From positions 1-64,000 of the forward strand of contig NZ_JAJFCK010000010.1 of the NCBI RefSeq assembly GCF_020709055.1: DNA of 64,000 nt. The letters are read 5' to 3'. How positions within the stretch are numbered: the stretch's first letter is position 1; each line of letters opens with the position of its first letter. The translations under genes were made by a program, and so were the position numbers. Below the pieces are notes generated by a model. That model did no database searches, had not been told where the DNA came from, and saw only the letters and a program-made list of their open reading frames with translations. This document shows positions 17,502 to 25,754 of the stretch, one piece after another. This DNA is from Ruminococcus callidus (GTDB taxonomy: Bacteria; Bacillota; Clostridia; Oscillospirales; Ruminococcaceae).

Positions 17502-17849
17502 TTATTTTTGCGCCGGAGCAATTTCCTCCAAGATTTGCGGAAGCTCCTCCATGTGGCAGCAGCGAAATCCTCGGTGTGTCCGGCAAAATGCCTGCAAATC
17601 CGGCAGCAGACGCTTTTCCGGTGTGGCATCCACCAGCCATACCGTTTTCAGCAGCGCACAGTCCGCCCAGAGTACCTGTGCCGCAAGCGCCTCCAGCTGT
17701 GCCTGAAGCTGCGCCTGTTCGGACAGCGCCACCCATGTGACTATGCGTTCCGGCAGTGTGTGCTCCTGCATGCGACGGCAGATGCCCAGAATGGCGAGCG
17801 CTCCTGCTGTCAGCGTGCAGAGAATCAGAAGCCATAGCAGCCCCTCCAT
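17502..17849 (-). CDS. Small membrane-anchored protein of unknown function
   Basis: The protein has 115 aa from the ATG at 17849, which follows GGGGGTGAG. An N-terminal transmembrane segment (MEGLLWLLILCTLTAGALAI) is followed by a cytoplasmic-looking Ala/Leu/Gln-rich helix and a CRTHRGFRCCH segment. A longer reading frame reaches upstream into the repeat element, but it lacks a ribosome site. It lies 66 bp before recD2 and may be in the same transcript. I recognise no family. Confidence 0.6.
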   Translation of the reverse strand: MEGLLWLLILCTLTAGALAILGICRRMQEHTLPERIVTWVALSEQAQLQAQLEALAAQVLWADCALLKTVWLVDATPEKRLLPDLQAFCRTHRGFRCCHMEELPQILEEIAPAQK

Positions 17850-17930
17850 ATTCTCACCCCCATTTGCATTGTGTTCCTTTGGTTTCATGGTATGCGTGGC
17901 GGGAGAAAAGGTGCGTGACCGACGGGGAAC

Positions 17931-17965
17931 AGAAACAAAAAAGACGGCAGAGAACTGCCGTCTTT
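17931..17965 (-). terminator. Intrinsic terminator downstream of the ABC exporter gene
   Basis: AAAGACGGCAG pairs with CTGCCGTCTTT around a 4-nt loop. On the minus strand the T-run TTTTTTG follows. Confidence 0.85.
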
Positions 17966-17981
17966 GGAATATGCACATTTG

Positions 17982-18143
17982 AGAGCTCGTGTTCATAGGC
18001 GTCTATCTACGTCTTTTCGGCAAATTTTGTTGCATACTGCGTTAAAAATTCTTGCCATACGAAAGTATGCCTGCAAATTTTTGCCTTGTCTGCAAAAAAA
18101 TTTGCTCGAAAATCCGCATATATTTCCTATGAGCACAAGCTCT
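17982..18143 (+). repeat. MITE-like palindromic element, copy C (complete)
   Basis: The complete 162-bp element has terminal inverted repeats AGAGCTCGTGTTCATAGG and CCTATGAGCACAAGCTCT and a central tip CATAC-GAAA-GTATG. The two halves pair imperfectly almost throughout (for example CGGCAAATTTTGTTGCA with TGCAAAAAAATTTGCTCG), so a transcript would form one long hairpin. It is flanked by TGA on both sides outside GAGCTC...AAGCTC, consistent with a 3-bp target duplication. It carries no coding capacity of its own. Confidence 0.92.
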
Positions 18144-18159
18144 GACTGTTTGGAATGCC

Positions 18160-21100
18160 TTACTCGGTGCGGAGTGCAACCACCGGATCTTTCTTTGCTG
18201 CGCTTCTGGACGGGATCAATCCGGAGATCAGCGTCAGTGCAACGCTGATTGCCACCAGAATGATTGCCGTGGGAACCGGCAGGAATGCACGGAGGTTGGG
18301 AATTCCTGTGAGGTGCTGCACGATCATGTTAATGGGAATACAGAGCAGGTAGGTGACTGCCACGCCAAGCACACCGGACAGCAGTCCGATGATGATGGTT
18401 TCCGCATTGAACATGCTGCAAACCTCCCGCTTCGATGCGCCGATGGCACGGAGAATGCCGATTTCCTTGGTGCGCTCCTGTACAGAGATCAGCGTGATGA
18501 CACCGATCATAATGGAGGACACGATGAGAGAGATGGCAACGAATGCGATCAGCACATAGCTGATGGTGTGGATGATGGTGGTGACGGAGGACATCATGAT
18601 GCCGATGTAGTCCGTGTACTGTATCTTCGCCATTTCGTCCACCGAGTCGTTGTATTCCGAGATGGTGTCCTCGATGACATCCTTGTTTTCAAAGGTGGAG
18701 GCGTAGAGGTTAATGGCGGAGGGCGTGTCCAGATCCACATAGCCCAGCTGTGTCAGGTTGTCCTCATAGGTGGAATCGGAGAACGTCATAATGGTGTCAT
18801 AGTACAGTGCACCCTGTGTGTTGGTCATGGTTTTCAGGGCGTTCTGGAATCCGGCAGCAAGCTCCTGCGGCTGCGCCGATGCCATCTGCTGCTGTACCTG
18901 CTGGGCGTACTGCGCCTTGATCTGTTCCTGTACCATCTGCGACATGGTGTCGTTCAGCTCGTCGTCGCCCATGGATTCCAGATAAGACGAAACGTCCTCC
19001 TCGCTCATGCCCATTTGCTGTACCATCGCCTGTGTCAGTGCAGATTCCATATCTGCACGGGACATGCTTTGCAGCGTCTGTTCGGTCTGAGTTTGCAGTT
19101 CCTCTTCGGAGGGCGTGCCCATCATCTGGACATACAGCTCTGCCTGCTTGGACTCGTCCAGCGATTCTGCATACTCCCGAAATGCTGCGGTTTTGTCCGC
19201 ATCGGAGCGTGTGCCGGTTGCCTCCTCGAAAGGCAGCCCTGTGAGTACATCGGTGGAGGGGTCATCCAGCTGCGCCTGAATGGCATCAGCGTTCCGGCTG
19301 TGCTCGATGACGTAATCGGTCAGGGCGCTGGTGTAGCCGATGGAACCGGAGAGCATGGTGGACTGTGCATCCTCGCTTGGGCGGATGATGCCTGTAATTT
19401 TCAGCGGGATCGCATTGTCATAGAGGTACTTGATGCCGGCGTCGGTGTCCCGCAGGTCGGAGTACAGTCCGGTATTTTCGTCGTAGTGGTAGCAGTCGGA
19501 GTTGAGGATGACACGGAATTCCATGTTGCAGAGTTCGTCATAAGTCCACTTGCCGGAGGTTCTGTCCTCCAGCTTGGAGCCGTCTGCGGCGGCGCTGACT
19601 ACCTCGCCCATCTCGGATTCCGGCTTCAGTCCCAGTGTGTACAGCGTGGTGTCATCCAGTTCGTTGTTTTCATCCACCACCAGAACGATCTCGTTGTAGT
19701 TCTCCGGCCATTCGCCGTATACCACGTCGTACTGCTTTTTCAGCAGGCTGTTGATGGGCTGTCCGTCATCGCCGGAGAGCATCTCCTGCCAAACCTGACC
19801 GGACATTCCGCCCATGGAGGACATGAGGGAACTGCTCATCAGGCCGGAGTTCTCGGACATCTTCATCATAGAGGAAACGTCCACGTGCATATATTTTAGC
19901 ATCAGTTCCTGAAGCAGCTGATTGGCATCGGAGGGAATGATGGTGCCGTCTACATTCTTGGTGTAGACCAGCAGGTTCAGGTCGTAAGAATACTGGATGC
20001 CGTTCATTGCCTGATGCAGGTCGGATTCCTTGTCGCTATACCTCTTTTCCAGATAGGTCTTGAAGGACTTCAGGTCGTTTTCCGAACTGTCGGCGTTGTT
20101 CATCGCCTTGACAATATCGTACATGGAGGAGTGCTCATATACGGCGTCGTTGCTGTGGTCGGAATCGGAACCGGATTTGCCCATGAACGTCTCCATGACG
20201 GCGCTCAGATCGGTGTTGGTCTTTTCGATGGTGAGAGGGTAGGACGAGAGCGCATCCTCCTGCACCTCGTCAATATATGTGGAAAATCCCTGGGACACGG
20301 CGTAAATCAGGGCGATGCCGATGATGCCGATGCTTCCGGCAAAACCGGTGAGTGCGGTGCGTCCCTTTTTGGTGATGAGGTTTTTCAGGGACAGGGAGAA
20401 CGCCGTGAAAAACGACATGGACGGCCGGCGCTGTTTCTTTTTTCCGCCGGACTGTGCAGCAGCGTCCTGCGCCTGTTCCGCCTGAATTTCCTCGTCCGAG
20501 AGCGGTGCAGTGTCATCTGTGATCACACCGTCCAGCATCCGGATGATGCGGGAGGAGTACTGCTCCGCCAATTCGGGGTTGTGGGTGACCATGATGACCA
20601 GACGATTCCTGGAGACCTCCTTGAGGATGTCCATGATCTGTACGCTTGTCTTGGTGTCCAGTGCACCGGTCGGCTCGTCCGCCAGAATGATGTCCGGATT
20701 GTTGACCAGTGCACGGGCAATGGCGACACGCTGCATCTGTCCGCCGGACATCTCGCTGGGCTTTTTGTGGAGCTGGTTGCCCAGTCCCACATCCTCAAGC
20801 GCCTGCTTCGCCCGCTTTTTCCGATCCGCCTTGGAAACGCCGGAGAGCGTCAGCGCCAATTCTACGTTTTGCAGGACGGTCTGGTGGGGAATCAGGTTGT
20901 AACTCTGAAAGACAAAGCCGATGGAATGGTTGCGGTAAGTGTCCCAGTCCCGATCCCGGAAGTCCCTAGTAGAGCGTCCGTTGATGATGAGGTCGCCCCT
21001 GGTGTACTGATCCAGTCCGCCGATGATGTTCAGCATGGTGGTCTTTCCGCAGCCGGACGGCCCCAGAATGGAGACCAGTTCGCTCTTGCGGAACTTCAGG

Positions 21101-21174
21101 TCGATGCCCTTGAGGGCGTGCACGGTGTTTTCGCCGGCCGGGTAATCCTTCTGGATGCCTTTGAGTTCTAGCAT
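18160..21174 (-). CDS. ABC exporter with fused ATPase and MacB/FtsX-type permease
   Basis: This 1004-aa protein has an N-terminal ABC domain: Walker A GPSGCGKTT, signature MSGGQMQRVAIARA, Walker B ILADEPTGALD, and H-loop VTHNPELA. A Lys/Arg-rich linker near 245-255 leads to a first transmembrane segment (FAGSIGIIGIALIYAVSQG), a large extracellular domain of about 550 residues rich in Gln/Ser/Asp, and three C-terminal transmembrane helices in the FtsX fold. Such single-gene transporters move peptides, antibiotics or lipoproteins out of the inner membrane. No adaptor gene is adjacent. AACAGGAGG precedes the start. Confidence 0.9.
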   Translation of the reverse strand: MLELKGIQKDYPAGENTVHALKGIDLKFRKSELVSILGPSGCGKTTMLNIIGGLDQYTRGDLIINGRSTRDFRDRDWDTYRNHSIGFVFQSYNLIPHQTVLQNVELALTLSGVSKADRKKRAKQALEDVGLGNQLHKKPSEMSGGQMQRVAIARALVNNPDIILADEPTGALDTKTSVQIMDILKEVSRNRLVIMVTHNPELAEQYSSRIIRMLDGVITDDTAPLSDEEIQAEQAQDAAAQSGGKKKQRRPSMSFFTAFSLSLKNLITKKGRTALTGFAGSIGIIGIALIYAVSQGFSTYIDEVQEDALSSYPLTIEKTNTDLSAVMETFMGKSGSDSDHSNDAVYEHSSMYDIVKAMNNADSSENDLKSFKTYLEKRYSDKESDLHQAMNGIQYSYDLNLLVYTKNVDGTIIPSDANQLLQELMLKYMHVDVSSMMKMSENSGLMSSSLMSSMGGMSGQVWQEMLSGDDGQPINSLLKKQYDVVYGEWPENYNEIVLVVDENNELDDTTLYTLGLKPESEMGEVVSAAADGSKLEDRTSGKWTYDELCNMEFRVILNSDCYHYDENTGLYSDLRDTDAGIKYLYDNAIPLKITGIIRPSEDAQSTMLSGSIGYTSALTDYVIEHSRNADAIQAQLDDPSTDVLTGLPFEEATGTRSDADKTAAFREYAESLDESKQAELYVQMMGTPSEEELQTQTEQTLQSMSRADMESALTQAMVQQMGMSEEDVSSYLESMGDDELNDTMSQMVQEQIKAQYAQQVQQQMASAQPQELAAGFQNALKTMTNTQGALYYDTIMTFSDSTYEDNLTQLGYVDLDTPSAINLYASTFENKDVIEDTISEYNDSVDEMAKIQYTDYIGIMMSSVTTIIHTISYVLIAFVAISLIVSSIMIGVITLISVQERTKEIGILRAIGASKREVCSMFNAETIIIGLLSGVLGVAVTYLLCIPINMIVQHLTGIPNLRAFLPVPTAIILVAISVALTLISGLIPSRSAAKKDPVVALRTE

Positions 21175-21208
21175 AGTTTTCCTCCTGTTTTCATTGCTTT
21201 TGGCTTTT

Positions 21209-21228
21209 TTTTATGATTTATCATAAAA
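21209..21228. promoter_or_regulatory. Perfect palindrome upstream of the ABC exporter, candidate operator
   Basis: TTTTATGAT-TT-ATCATAAAA is a perfect 9-bp inverted repeat with a 2-bp centre, 35 bp upstream of the exporter start codon. Its size suits a dimeric repressor site. No cognate regulator gene is adjacent. Confidence 0.45.
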
Positions 21229-21270
21229 ACAGGGCGCACTCATCACCTGAATCCGCCCCATTGTTTTTTA

Positions 21271-21318
21271 GGATCTGTCTTCACAAGACACTTGTATACG
21301 CTTGTGAAAACAGGTTCC
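21271..21318. repeat. 48-bp palindromic element flanked by TA, at the gatD stop codon
   Basis: GGATCTGTCTTCACAAG and CTTGTGAAAACAGGTTCC form near-perfect inverted repeats around a 13-bp spacer. TA lies on both sides (21269-21270, 21319-21320), which suggests a TA target duplication. The gatD stop codon (TAG on the minus strand) shares its G with the end of the element. Confidence 0.6.
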
Positions 21319-22070
21319 TATTCTGCGTTTTCTTTCAAAAGACGCTGGAACATCACTTCCCGTCCTTCTTCCTCAATGGTATCATCCAACTGCGGCAATG
21401 TGACCGGATACCCCAACTTCCGCTCCATGCAGTACTGAATGATATAATCGGCGACCGCCGGATTTTTGGAGAGCAGCGGGCCGTGGAGGTACGTGGCGAT
21501 AACATTCTTTTCGAAGTAGCCTTCATACGTACCGCCGCTGACGTTGCCGTTTCCGTAGAGCACCCTGCCCAGCGGTGTTTCCACGTGTTCGGTCATGCCG
21601 CCGTGGTTCTCGAAGCCGATGATGCGTGTCTGCCTGCCGCCCAGATTGGCATCAATGATGATGTTGCCGATGCAGCGGGCGGATTTGTTGGTGGATGCCG
21701 TGGTATAGTAGGAGAACAGCCCCACGCCCGGTGTTTCCGTGCCGTTGGAGTCCCGGTAGAACTGTCCCATGAGCTGGTAGCCGCCGCAAATCATCAGCAG
21801 GAATGCGCCGTTTTCATAGGCACGCCGGATGCCGTCCTTGCTCTTCATCAGAGCACTGGAAACGATGTTCTGTTCCAGATCGGCACCGCCCCCCAGATAG
21901 ATCATATCGTAGCCGGAGAAGTCCTGCATGTCCTGATCGATGTCGCACTTGTCCACCTGACACTCAATGTTCCGCATGGCGCAGCGGTATTTCAAAATTT
22001 CCATGTTTCCGCCGTCGCCGTAGAGATTGAGGAGATCGGGGTACATGTGAAGAACGTTCAGTTTAACCAT
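21318..22070 (-). CDS. gatD: Lipid II isoglutaminyl synthase, glutaminase subunit GatD
   Basis: The 250-aa class-I glutamine amidotransferase (CobB/CobQ type) frees ammonia from glutamine for MurT, which amidates the D-Glu of lipid II. The nucleophile Cys is in LLMICGGYQLMG and the catalytic His in YLHGPLLSKNP. YLGGGADLEQ is typical of the family. Its start overlaps the end of murT by 8 bp, so the complex subunits are translationally coupled. Length and motifs agree with GatD of staphylococci and clostridia. Confidence 0.93.
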   Translation of the reverse strand: MVKLNVLHMYPDLLNLYGDGGNMEILKYRCAMRNIECQVDKCDIDQDMQDFSGYDMIYLGGGADLEQNIVSSALMKSKDGIRRAYENGAFLLMICGGYQLMGQFYRDSNGTETPGVGLFSYYTTASTNKSARCIGNIIIDANLGGRQTRIIGFENHGGMTEHVETPLGRVLYGNGNVSGGTYEGYFEKNVIATYLHGPLLSKNPAVADYIIQYCMERKLGYPVTLPQLDDTIEEEGREVMFQRLLKENAE

Positions 22071-23412
22071 TTTTTCTCGCTTTCCCTTCGATGGTTTTTT
22101 TCAGGGCAGCTCTCACGGGCTGGACTGCGCTGTAGTTGGCGATGGCGAACTTCTGTCCGGTGGTGGAGAGAAATTCGTCCGATGCTGCCTGAATGTCCGG
22201 AATAACGGTGATCTTCTTGGCATCATAGCCGGACACCTTGATGCGAATGGCGATGTCATAGGCACGGCTTCCGCTGGTCACAACACGGCTGACATTCCGG
22301 AAAATGCTGAAATTGATGTCCCAGATCCAGGATACATCGCAGCCGTCCTCGATGTTGTCGTTGAGAACGAACAGCAGTTCCTTTTCGCCCTCCATCTCGT
22401 TGAGGGTGCGCAGTGTCATGTTTGCGCCGACAGGGTTTTTCGCCAGATTCAGCACGATGCGGCTCTCGCCGTCCCGGAACTCCTCCATTCTGCCGTTGTT
22501 GACTTTGAGCGTCTGGAATGTGTTGCGGATGTTCTCCTCGTCGAAGCCGTAGAACTTTGCCACGGCATACACAGCGCACATGTTATACATATAATAAATG
22601 CTGTTGTACGGGGTCTGGTAGGTCTTGCCGTCCACGGTGAACTGATAGTTTTTCAGATCCACGTTGGCGGTCCGGACGTACGGCGTGATGTTGCCGTATC
22701 CGCACTTGGGACAGCGGAATCTGCCGATGTGGGAGTATTGGTAATAATCGTAGACCAGCTCCTCCTTGCAGAAGGGGCAGAACATGCCGTCGCCCACTTC
22801 GTAGAGGGCGTCGGTGGCGTTGGCGTATCTTGCCACGCTGAAATAATGGACATTTTTCTGGTTGCTGGGATTGGCATAGCCCAGACGCACCACGTTGGGA
22901 TCGTCCCCGTTGAGAAACAGGTTGCCCTCGAATGTCTCGCAGAACCGCTGTACCTTGAGAATCAGCGTTTCGATCTCGCCATTGCGGTCCAGCTGGTCAC
23001 GGAAGAAGTTCAGCACCACTAGCGACTCCAGCTTCAGCTGGGAAAAGACCACCGGTACGTGGGACTCGTCCACCTCCAGCACCAGATAATCCGCTTTGAC
23101 CTTTCCGGTCATGGTGCAGTGCTTCAGCAGCAGGGAGCAGATACCGGTGTCCAGATTGTTGCCCTCCGGATTGGTGATGATGTTGTTGCCCTCTTCCTGA
23201 AAGAGATGCCCGATGAAATTGGTGACGCTGGTCTTGCCGTTGGTGCCGGTGCAGGCAATGATGGGGCACTCTACCTGAAAGATCTCCAGACAGTTTTTCC
23301 GCAGTGCCTGAAGAATGATTCCCGGCAGATTGCCGCCCCGAAAGTGAAATAGGCGCATCAGCCCGATGATGAGCTTGCCCAGAGCTACCATAAAAACACG
23401 AATCAACCACAT
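22063..23412 (-). CDS. murT: Lipid II isoglutaminyl synthase, ligase subunit MurT
   Basis: This is a Mur-ligase-fold ATPase with P-loop ACTGTNGKTSVTN and a Cys4 zinc ribbon (FCPFCKEE...RFRCPKCGYG) characteristic of MurT. It forms the amidotransferase complex with GatD at the membrane face. An open frame continues 53 codons upstream to 23571, but that part is translated repeat element and a poor leader. I place the start at the ATG at 23412 (MWLIRVFMVALGK), preceded by GGAG, giving 449 aa. The promoter at 23642-23670 lies beyond the repeat element, so that element forms most of the leader. Confidence 0.92.
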   Translation of the reverse strand: MWLIRVFMVALGKLIIGLMRLFHFRGGNLPGIILQALRKNCLEIFQVECPIIACTGTNGKTSVTNFIGHLFQEEGNNIITNPEGNNLDTGICSLLLKHCTMTGKVKADYLVLEVDESHVPVVFSQLKLESLVVLNFFRDQLDRNGEIETLILKVQRFCETFEGNLFLNGDDPNVVRLGYANPSNQKNVHYFSVARYANATDALYEVGDGMFCPFCKEELVYDYYQYSHIGRFRCPKCGYGNITPYVRTANVDLKNYQFTVDGKTYQTPYNSIYYMYNMCAVYAVAKFYGFDEENIRNTFQTLKVNNGRMEEFRDGESRIVLNLAKNPVGANMTLRTLNEMEGEKELLFVLNDNIEDGCDVSWIWDINFSIFRNVSRVVTSGSRAYDIAIRIKVSGYDAKKITVIPDIQAASDEFLSTTGQKFAIANYSAVQPVRAALKKTIEGKARKNG

Positions 23413-23479
23413 AATGCTGTATTCTCCATTCCAACCGAATCGGTTTGATCGCATTCCAATTTGTTTCAGAATACGCTTC

Positions 23480-23641
23480 AGAGTGTGTTCGCACAAAATG
23501 CTTGTGCGGATTTTCGAGCAAAATTTTATGCAAACAAGGCAAAAATCCGCAGGCATACTTTCGTATGGCAAGGATTTTTAACGCAGTTGGCGTAAAATTT
23601 TGCCGAAAAGACGTGCATTTCATTTTGTGTGAATATGCTCT
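23480..23641 (-). repeat. MITE-like palindromic element, copy D (variant arms)
   Basis: The core matches the reverse complement of copy C (GCATACTTTCGTATGGCAAG, GCCGAAAAGACG). The outer 25-30 bp differ from copy C but still pair with each other (AGAGTGTGTTCGCACAAAATGC against GCATTTCATTTTGTGTGAATATGCTCT). The length is exactly 162 bp. It lies between the murT promoter and start codon and adds a spurious N-terminal extension to the murT open frame. Confidence 0.88.
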
Positions 23642-23670
23642 AGTATAGCATAAAACCCAGAAAAAGTCAA
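23642..23670 (-). promoter_or_regulatory. Sigma-A promoter of murT-gatD, abutting the repeat element
   Basis: On the minus strand TTGACT (23670-23665) and TATACT (23647-23642) are 17 bp apart. The -10 box touches the end of repeat copy D, so transcription should start inside the element. Confidence 0.8.
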
Positions 23671-23743
23671 GAACGAGGAAATTGCGCCAACGAACGTCAT
23701 TGCCCGTCTCTCACGTCAAAATCCTGCGGCTTTTGTGAGTTTG

Positions 23744-23772
23744 TTGACTTTTTTGAAAAAATATGCTATTCT
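23744..23772 (+). promoter_or_regulatory. Sigma-A promoter of the dockerin protein gene
   Basis: TTGACT (23744-23749) and TATTCT (23767-23772) are 17 bp apart. The start codon is 68 bp downstream. Confidence 0.7.
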
Positions 23773-23840
23773 TATTTTGTGAAATGCGTGAATTTGTAAG
23801 CAGAAAAGAATGAAACATAACTCATAAGGAGGCGTATCTT

Positions 23841-25544
23841 ATGAAGCGATTTTTACAGCGAACCGTTGGCATTGCCGCAGCAGCACTGCTCCTGCCATTT
23901 GCCACGGCTGGACAGGCGGTACTGGCAGAAACGACTGCCGATACGGCAGTCTGCCATTCCTACACCGGCACCAACGAAGAGGCACAGAACTACATGCGCT
24001 GGGCGCAGACCATGCAGTCATTTTTGACGCCGTGCAGCGATGGGACACTGATGCAGGTTCAGGCGGATTTGCAGGAGGGCTATTATATCGCACAGTATTA
24101 CAGCAGCGATTTCCAGCCGCTGCGTGCCGTGCGGATTGCGCAGGAGCTGCCGCTTTTCGGCGGATTCTATGCGGCGGGGGATGCCTACTATATCCTCACC
24201 GGACAGAGTCAGGCGACCGACAGCAGCGGGACACGGGAGGAGGACGATGATCTGGAGGTGTTCCGCGTCACCAAGTACGACAAGAACTGGAACCGCCTTG
24301 GGAGCTGCGGCGTATACGGTGCGGATACCACTGTCCCGTTCAGTGCCGGCAGCGCCCGTATGACCGATGACGGCACGTATCTTCTGGTGCGCACCTGTCA
24401 CGAGATGTACAACTCAGGCGGTGTATACCACCAGTCCAACTTCACATTTCAGGTGAATATGGCGGAGATGACCGTGACGGACTATTTCACAGACACCAAG
24501 AACATGAACCACGGCTATGTCAGCCATTCCTTCAACCAGTTTCTCCAGATGGACAACGGCACTCTTGTGACCGCAGACCACGGGGACGCCTATGGCAGAG
24601 GCGTGATCTTTATGCGCTATCCCACGGACATTTCCGCCGGCACCTTCCAGAGCAATGGGGTGGAATATTTGCAGACCCTTGTCCCGGCCGGAAGCGGAAA
24701 CGGCACGGGCATTTCTGTCGGCGGATTTGCCTGCATGGATGACCAGTACCTCATCGCCTATAACGCTGTGGATGATGCCGAGGAGCGCACAACGTACGCC
24801 GGAGAAAAGCGATATCATTATTTCTCCGGCAGCAAGGGCAGCTTTGACGGCAAAATGTACACTCTGCCGGAATACCGGAACATCTGCTTCTCCATGATTG
24901 ACAAGAAGGACGGCAGCTATACCAACTATCAGTGTACGGAATACGCCGAGGCGGACGGCAAGTCCGCTTCCACTCCGCAGCTTGTAACGCTGGAAAACGG
25001 CAAGTTTGTTCTGCTGTGGAGTGAGATGAACGTCGTCAGAACCGGCGAGTATATTGGCTATTCCGGCTATAACAACTATTATAGTTATGTCCCCGATCAC
25101 ACCGTCTATGCCATGATCTCGGACGGGGAGGATGCCGATACTGTCTGCTTTGAGGGCGACCTCTCAGACTGCCAGCCGGTGGTGTATCAGGGCAATGTCG
25201 TCTGGTATGTGCGAAACGGCGATCAGGCGACGTTCTACCAGCTCACACCGGACGGGGAAATACAGACGAAAACAGCTGGTTATTCCCACATCTGCGAGAA
25301 CGGTTCCGGCACCTGCGTGGTCTGCGGAGAAGAAGTACAGCAGCCGCCGGAAACCGTTGCCGGCGATGTCAACGGGGACGGCGTGTTTGACGGGCAGGAT
25401 GCAGCGGTTTTGCAGGAATTTCTTCTCGGCGAATCGCCGGTCATGGAGAACCCGTCCCGTGCCGACTGGAACGGGGACGGCACTTTGGATGCCTTTGACT
25501 TGGCGCTTATGCGTCAGGCATTGTGCGGGAATCACGAGGAATAA
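23841..25544 (+). CDS. Secreted dockerin-containing protein with a beta-propeller-like body
   Basis: The 567-aa protein has a signal peptide (hydrophobic 8-25, AVLAETTA cleavage) and a body of about 460 residues made of short repeating beta strands with aromatic-acidic turns. It ends in a complete type-I dockerin (about 508-562): GDVNGDGVFDGQDAAVLQEF and DWNGDGTLDAFDLALMRQAL are the two calcium-binding repeats. A CxxC ribbon-like stretch (HICENGSGTCVVCGEE) precedes it. The dockerin should plug the protein into a cohesin scaffold. I see no catalytic motif, so enzyme or binding role is open. Its TAA stop shares its last base with repeat copy E. Confidence 0.86.
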   Translation: MKRFLQRTVGIAAAALLLPFATAGQAVLAETTADTAVCHSYTGTNEEAQNYMRWAQTMQSFLTPCSDGTLMQVQADLQEGYYIAQYYSSDFQPLRAVRIAQELPLFGGFYAAGDAYYILTGQSQATDSSGTREEDDDLEVFRVTKYDKNWNRLGSCGVYGADTTVPFSAGSARMTDDGTYLLVRTCHEMYNSGGVYHQSNFTFQVNMAEMTVTDYFTDTKNMNHGYVSHSFNQFLQMDNGTLVTADHGDAYGRGVIFMRYPTDISAGTFQSNGVEYLQTLVPAGSGNGTGISVGGFACMDDQYLIAYNAVDDAEERTTYAGEKRYHYFSGSKGSFDGKMYTLPEYRNICFSMIDKKDGSYTNYQCTEYAEADGKSASTPQLVTLENGKFVLLWSEMNVVRTGEYIGYSGYNNYYSYVPDHTVYAMISDGEDADTVCFEGDLSDCQPVVYQGNVVWYVRNGDQATFYQLTPDGEIQTKTAGYSHICENGSGTCVVCGEEVQQPPETVAGDVNGDGVFDGQDAAVLQEFLLGESPVMENPSRADWNGDGTLDAFDLALMRQALCGNHEE

Positions 25545-25705
25545 GAGCTCGTGTTCATAGGCGTCTATCTACGTCTTTTCGGCAAATTTTGTTGCATACT
25601 GCGTTAAAAATTCTTGCCATACGAAAGTATGCCTGCAAATTTTTGCCTTGTCTGCAAAAAAATTTGCTCGAAAATCCGCATATATTTCCTACGAACACAA
25701 GCTCT
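25544..25705 (+). repeat. MITE-like palindromic element, copy E (complete, on a stop codon)
   Basis: This complete 162-bp copy differs from copy C at only a few bases. TAA flanks GAGCTC...AAGCTC on both sides; the left TAA (25542-25544) is the stop codon of the dockerin gene. Confidence 0.93.
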
Positions 25706-25745
25706 AAAAAAGCTGCTGCACAGGCCTGCTTTCTGTGCGGCAGCG
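25706..25745 (-). terminator. Intrinsic terminator of the minus-strand MATE gene
   Basis: On the minus strand GCTGCCGCACAG pairs with CTGTGCAGCAGC and is followed by TTTTTT. The T-run touches the end of repeat copy E. Confidence 0.82.
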
Positions 25746-25754
25746 TTTTGTCTG

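Noticed and set aside
17982-18143. Repeat element as a remnant of a transposase gene or group II intron
   Set aside because: No transposase or reverse-transcriptase motif, no intron domain V pattern, and the sequence is fully accounted for by one long inverted repeat.
22063-23571. Longer MurT with 53 extra N-terminal residues
   Set aside because: The extra codons are translated repeat copy D, lack a ribosome site, and precede the conserved N-terminus. The ATG at 23412 has GGAG upstream.
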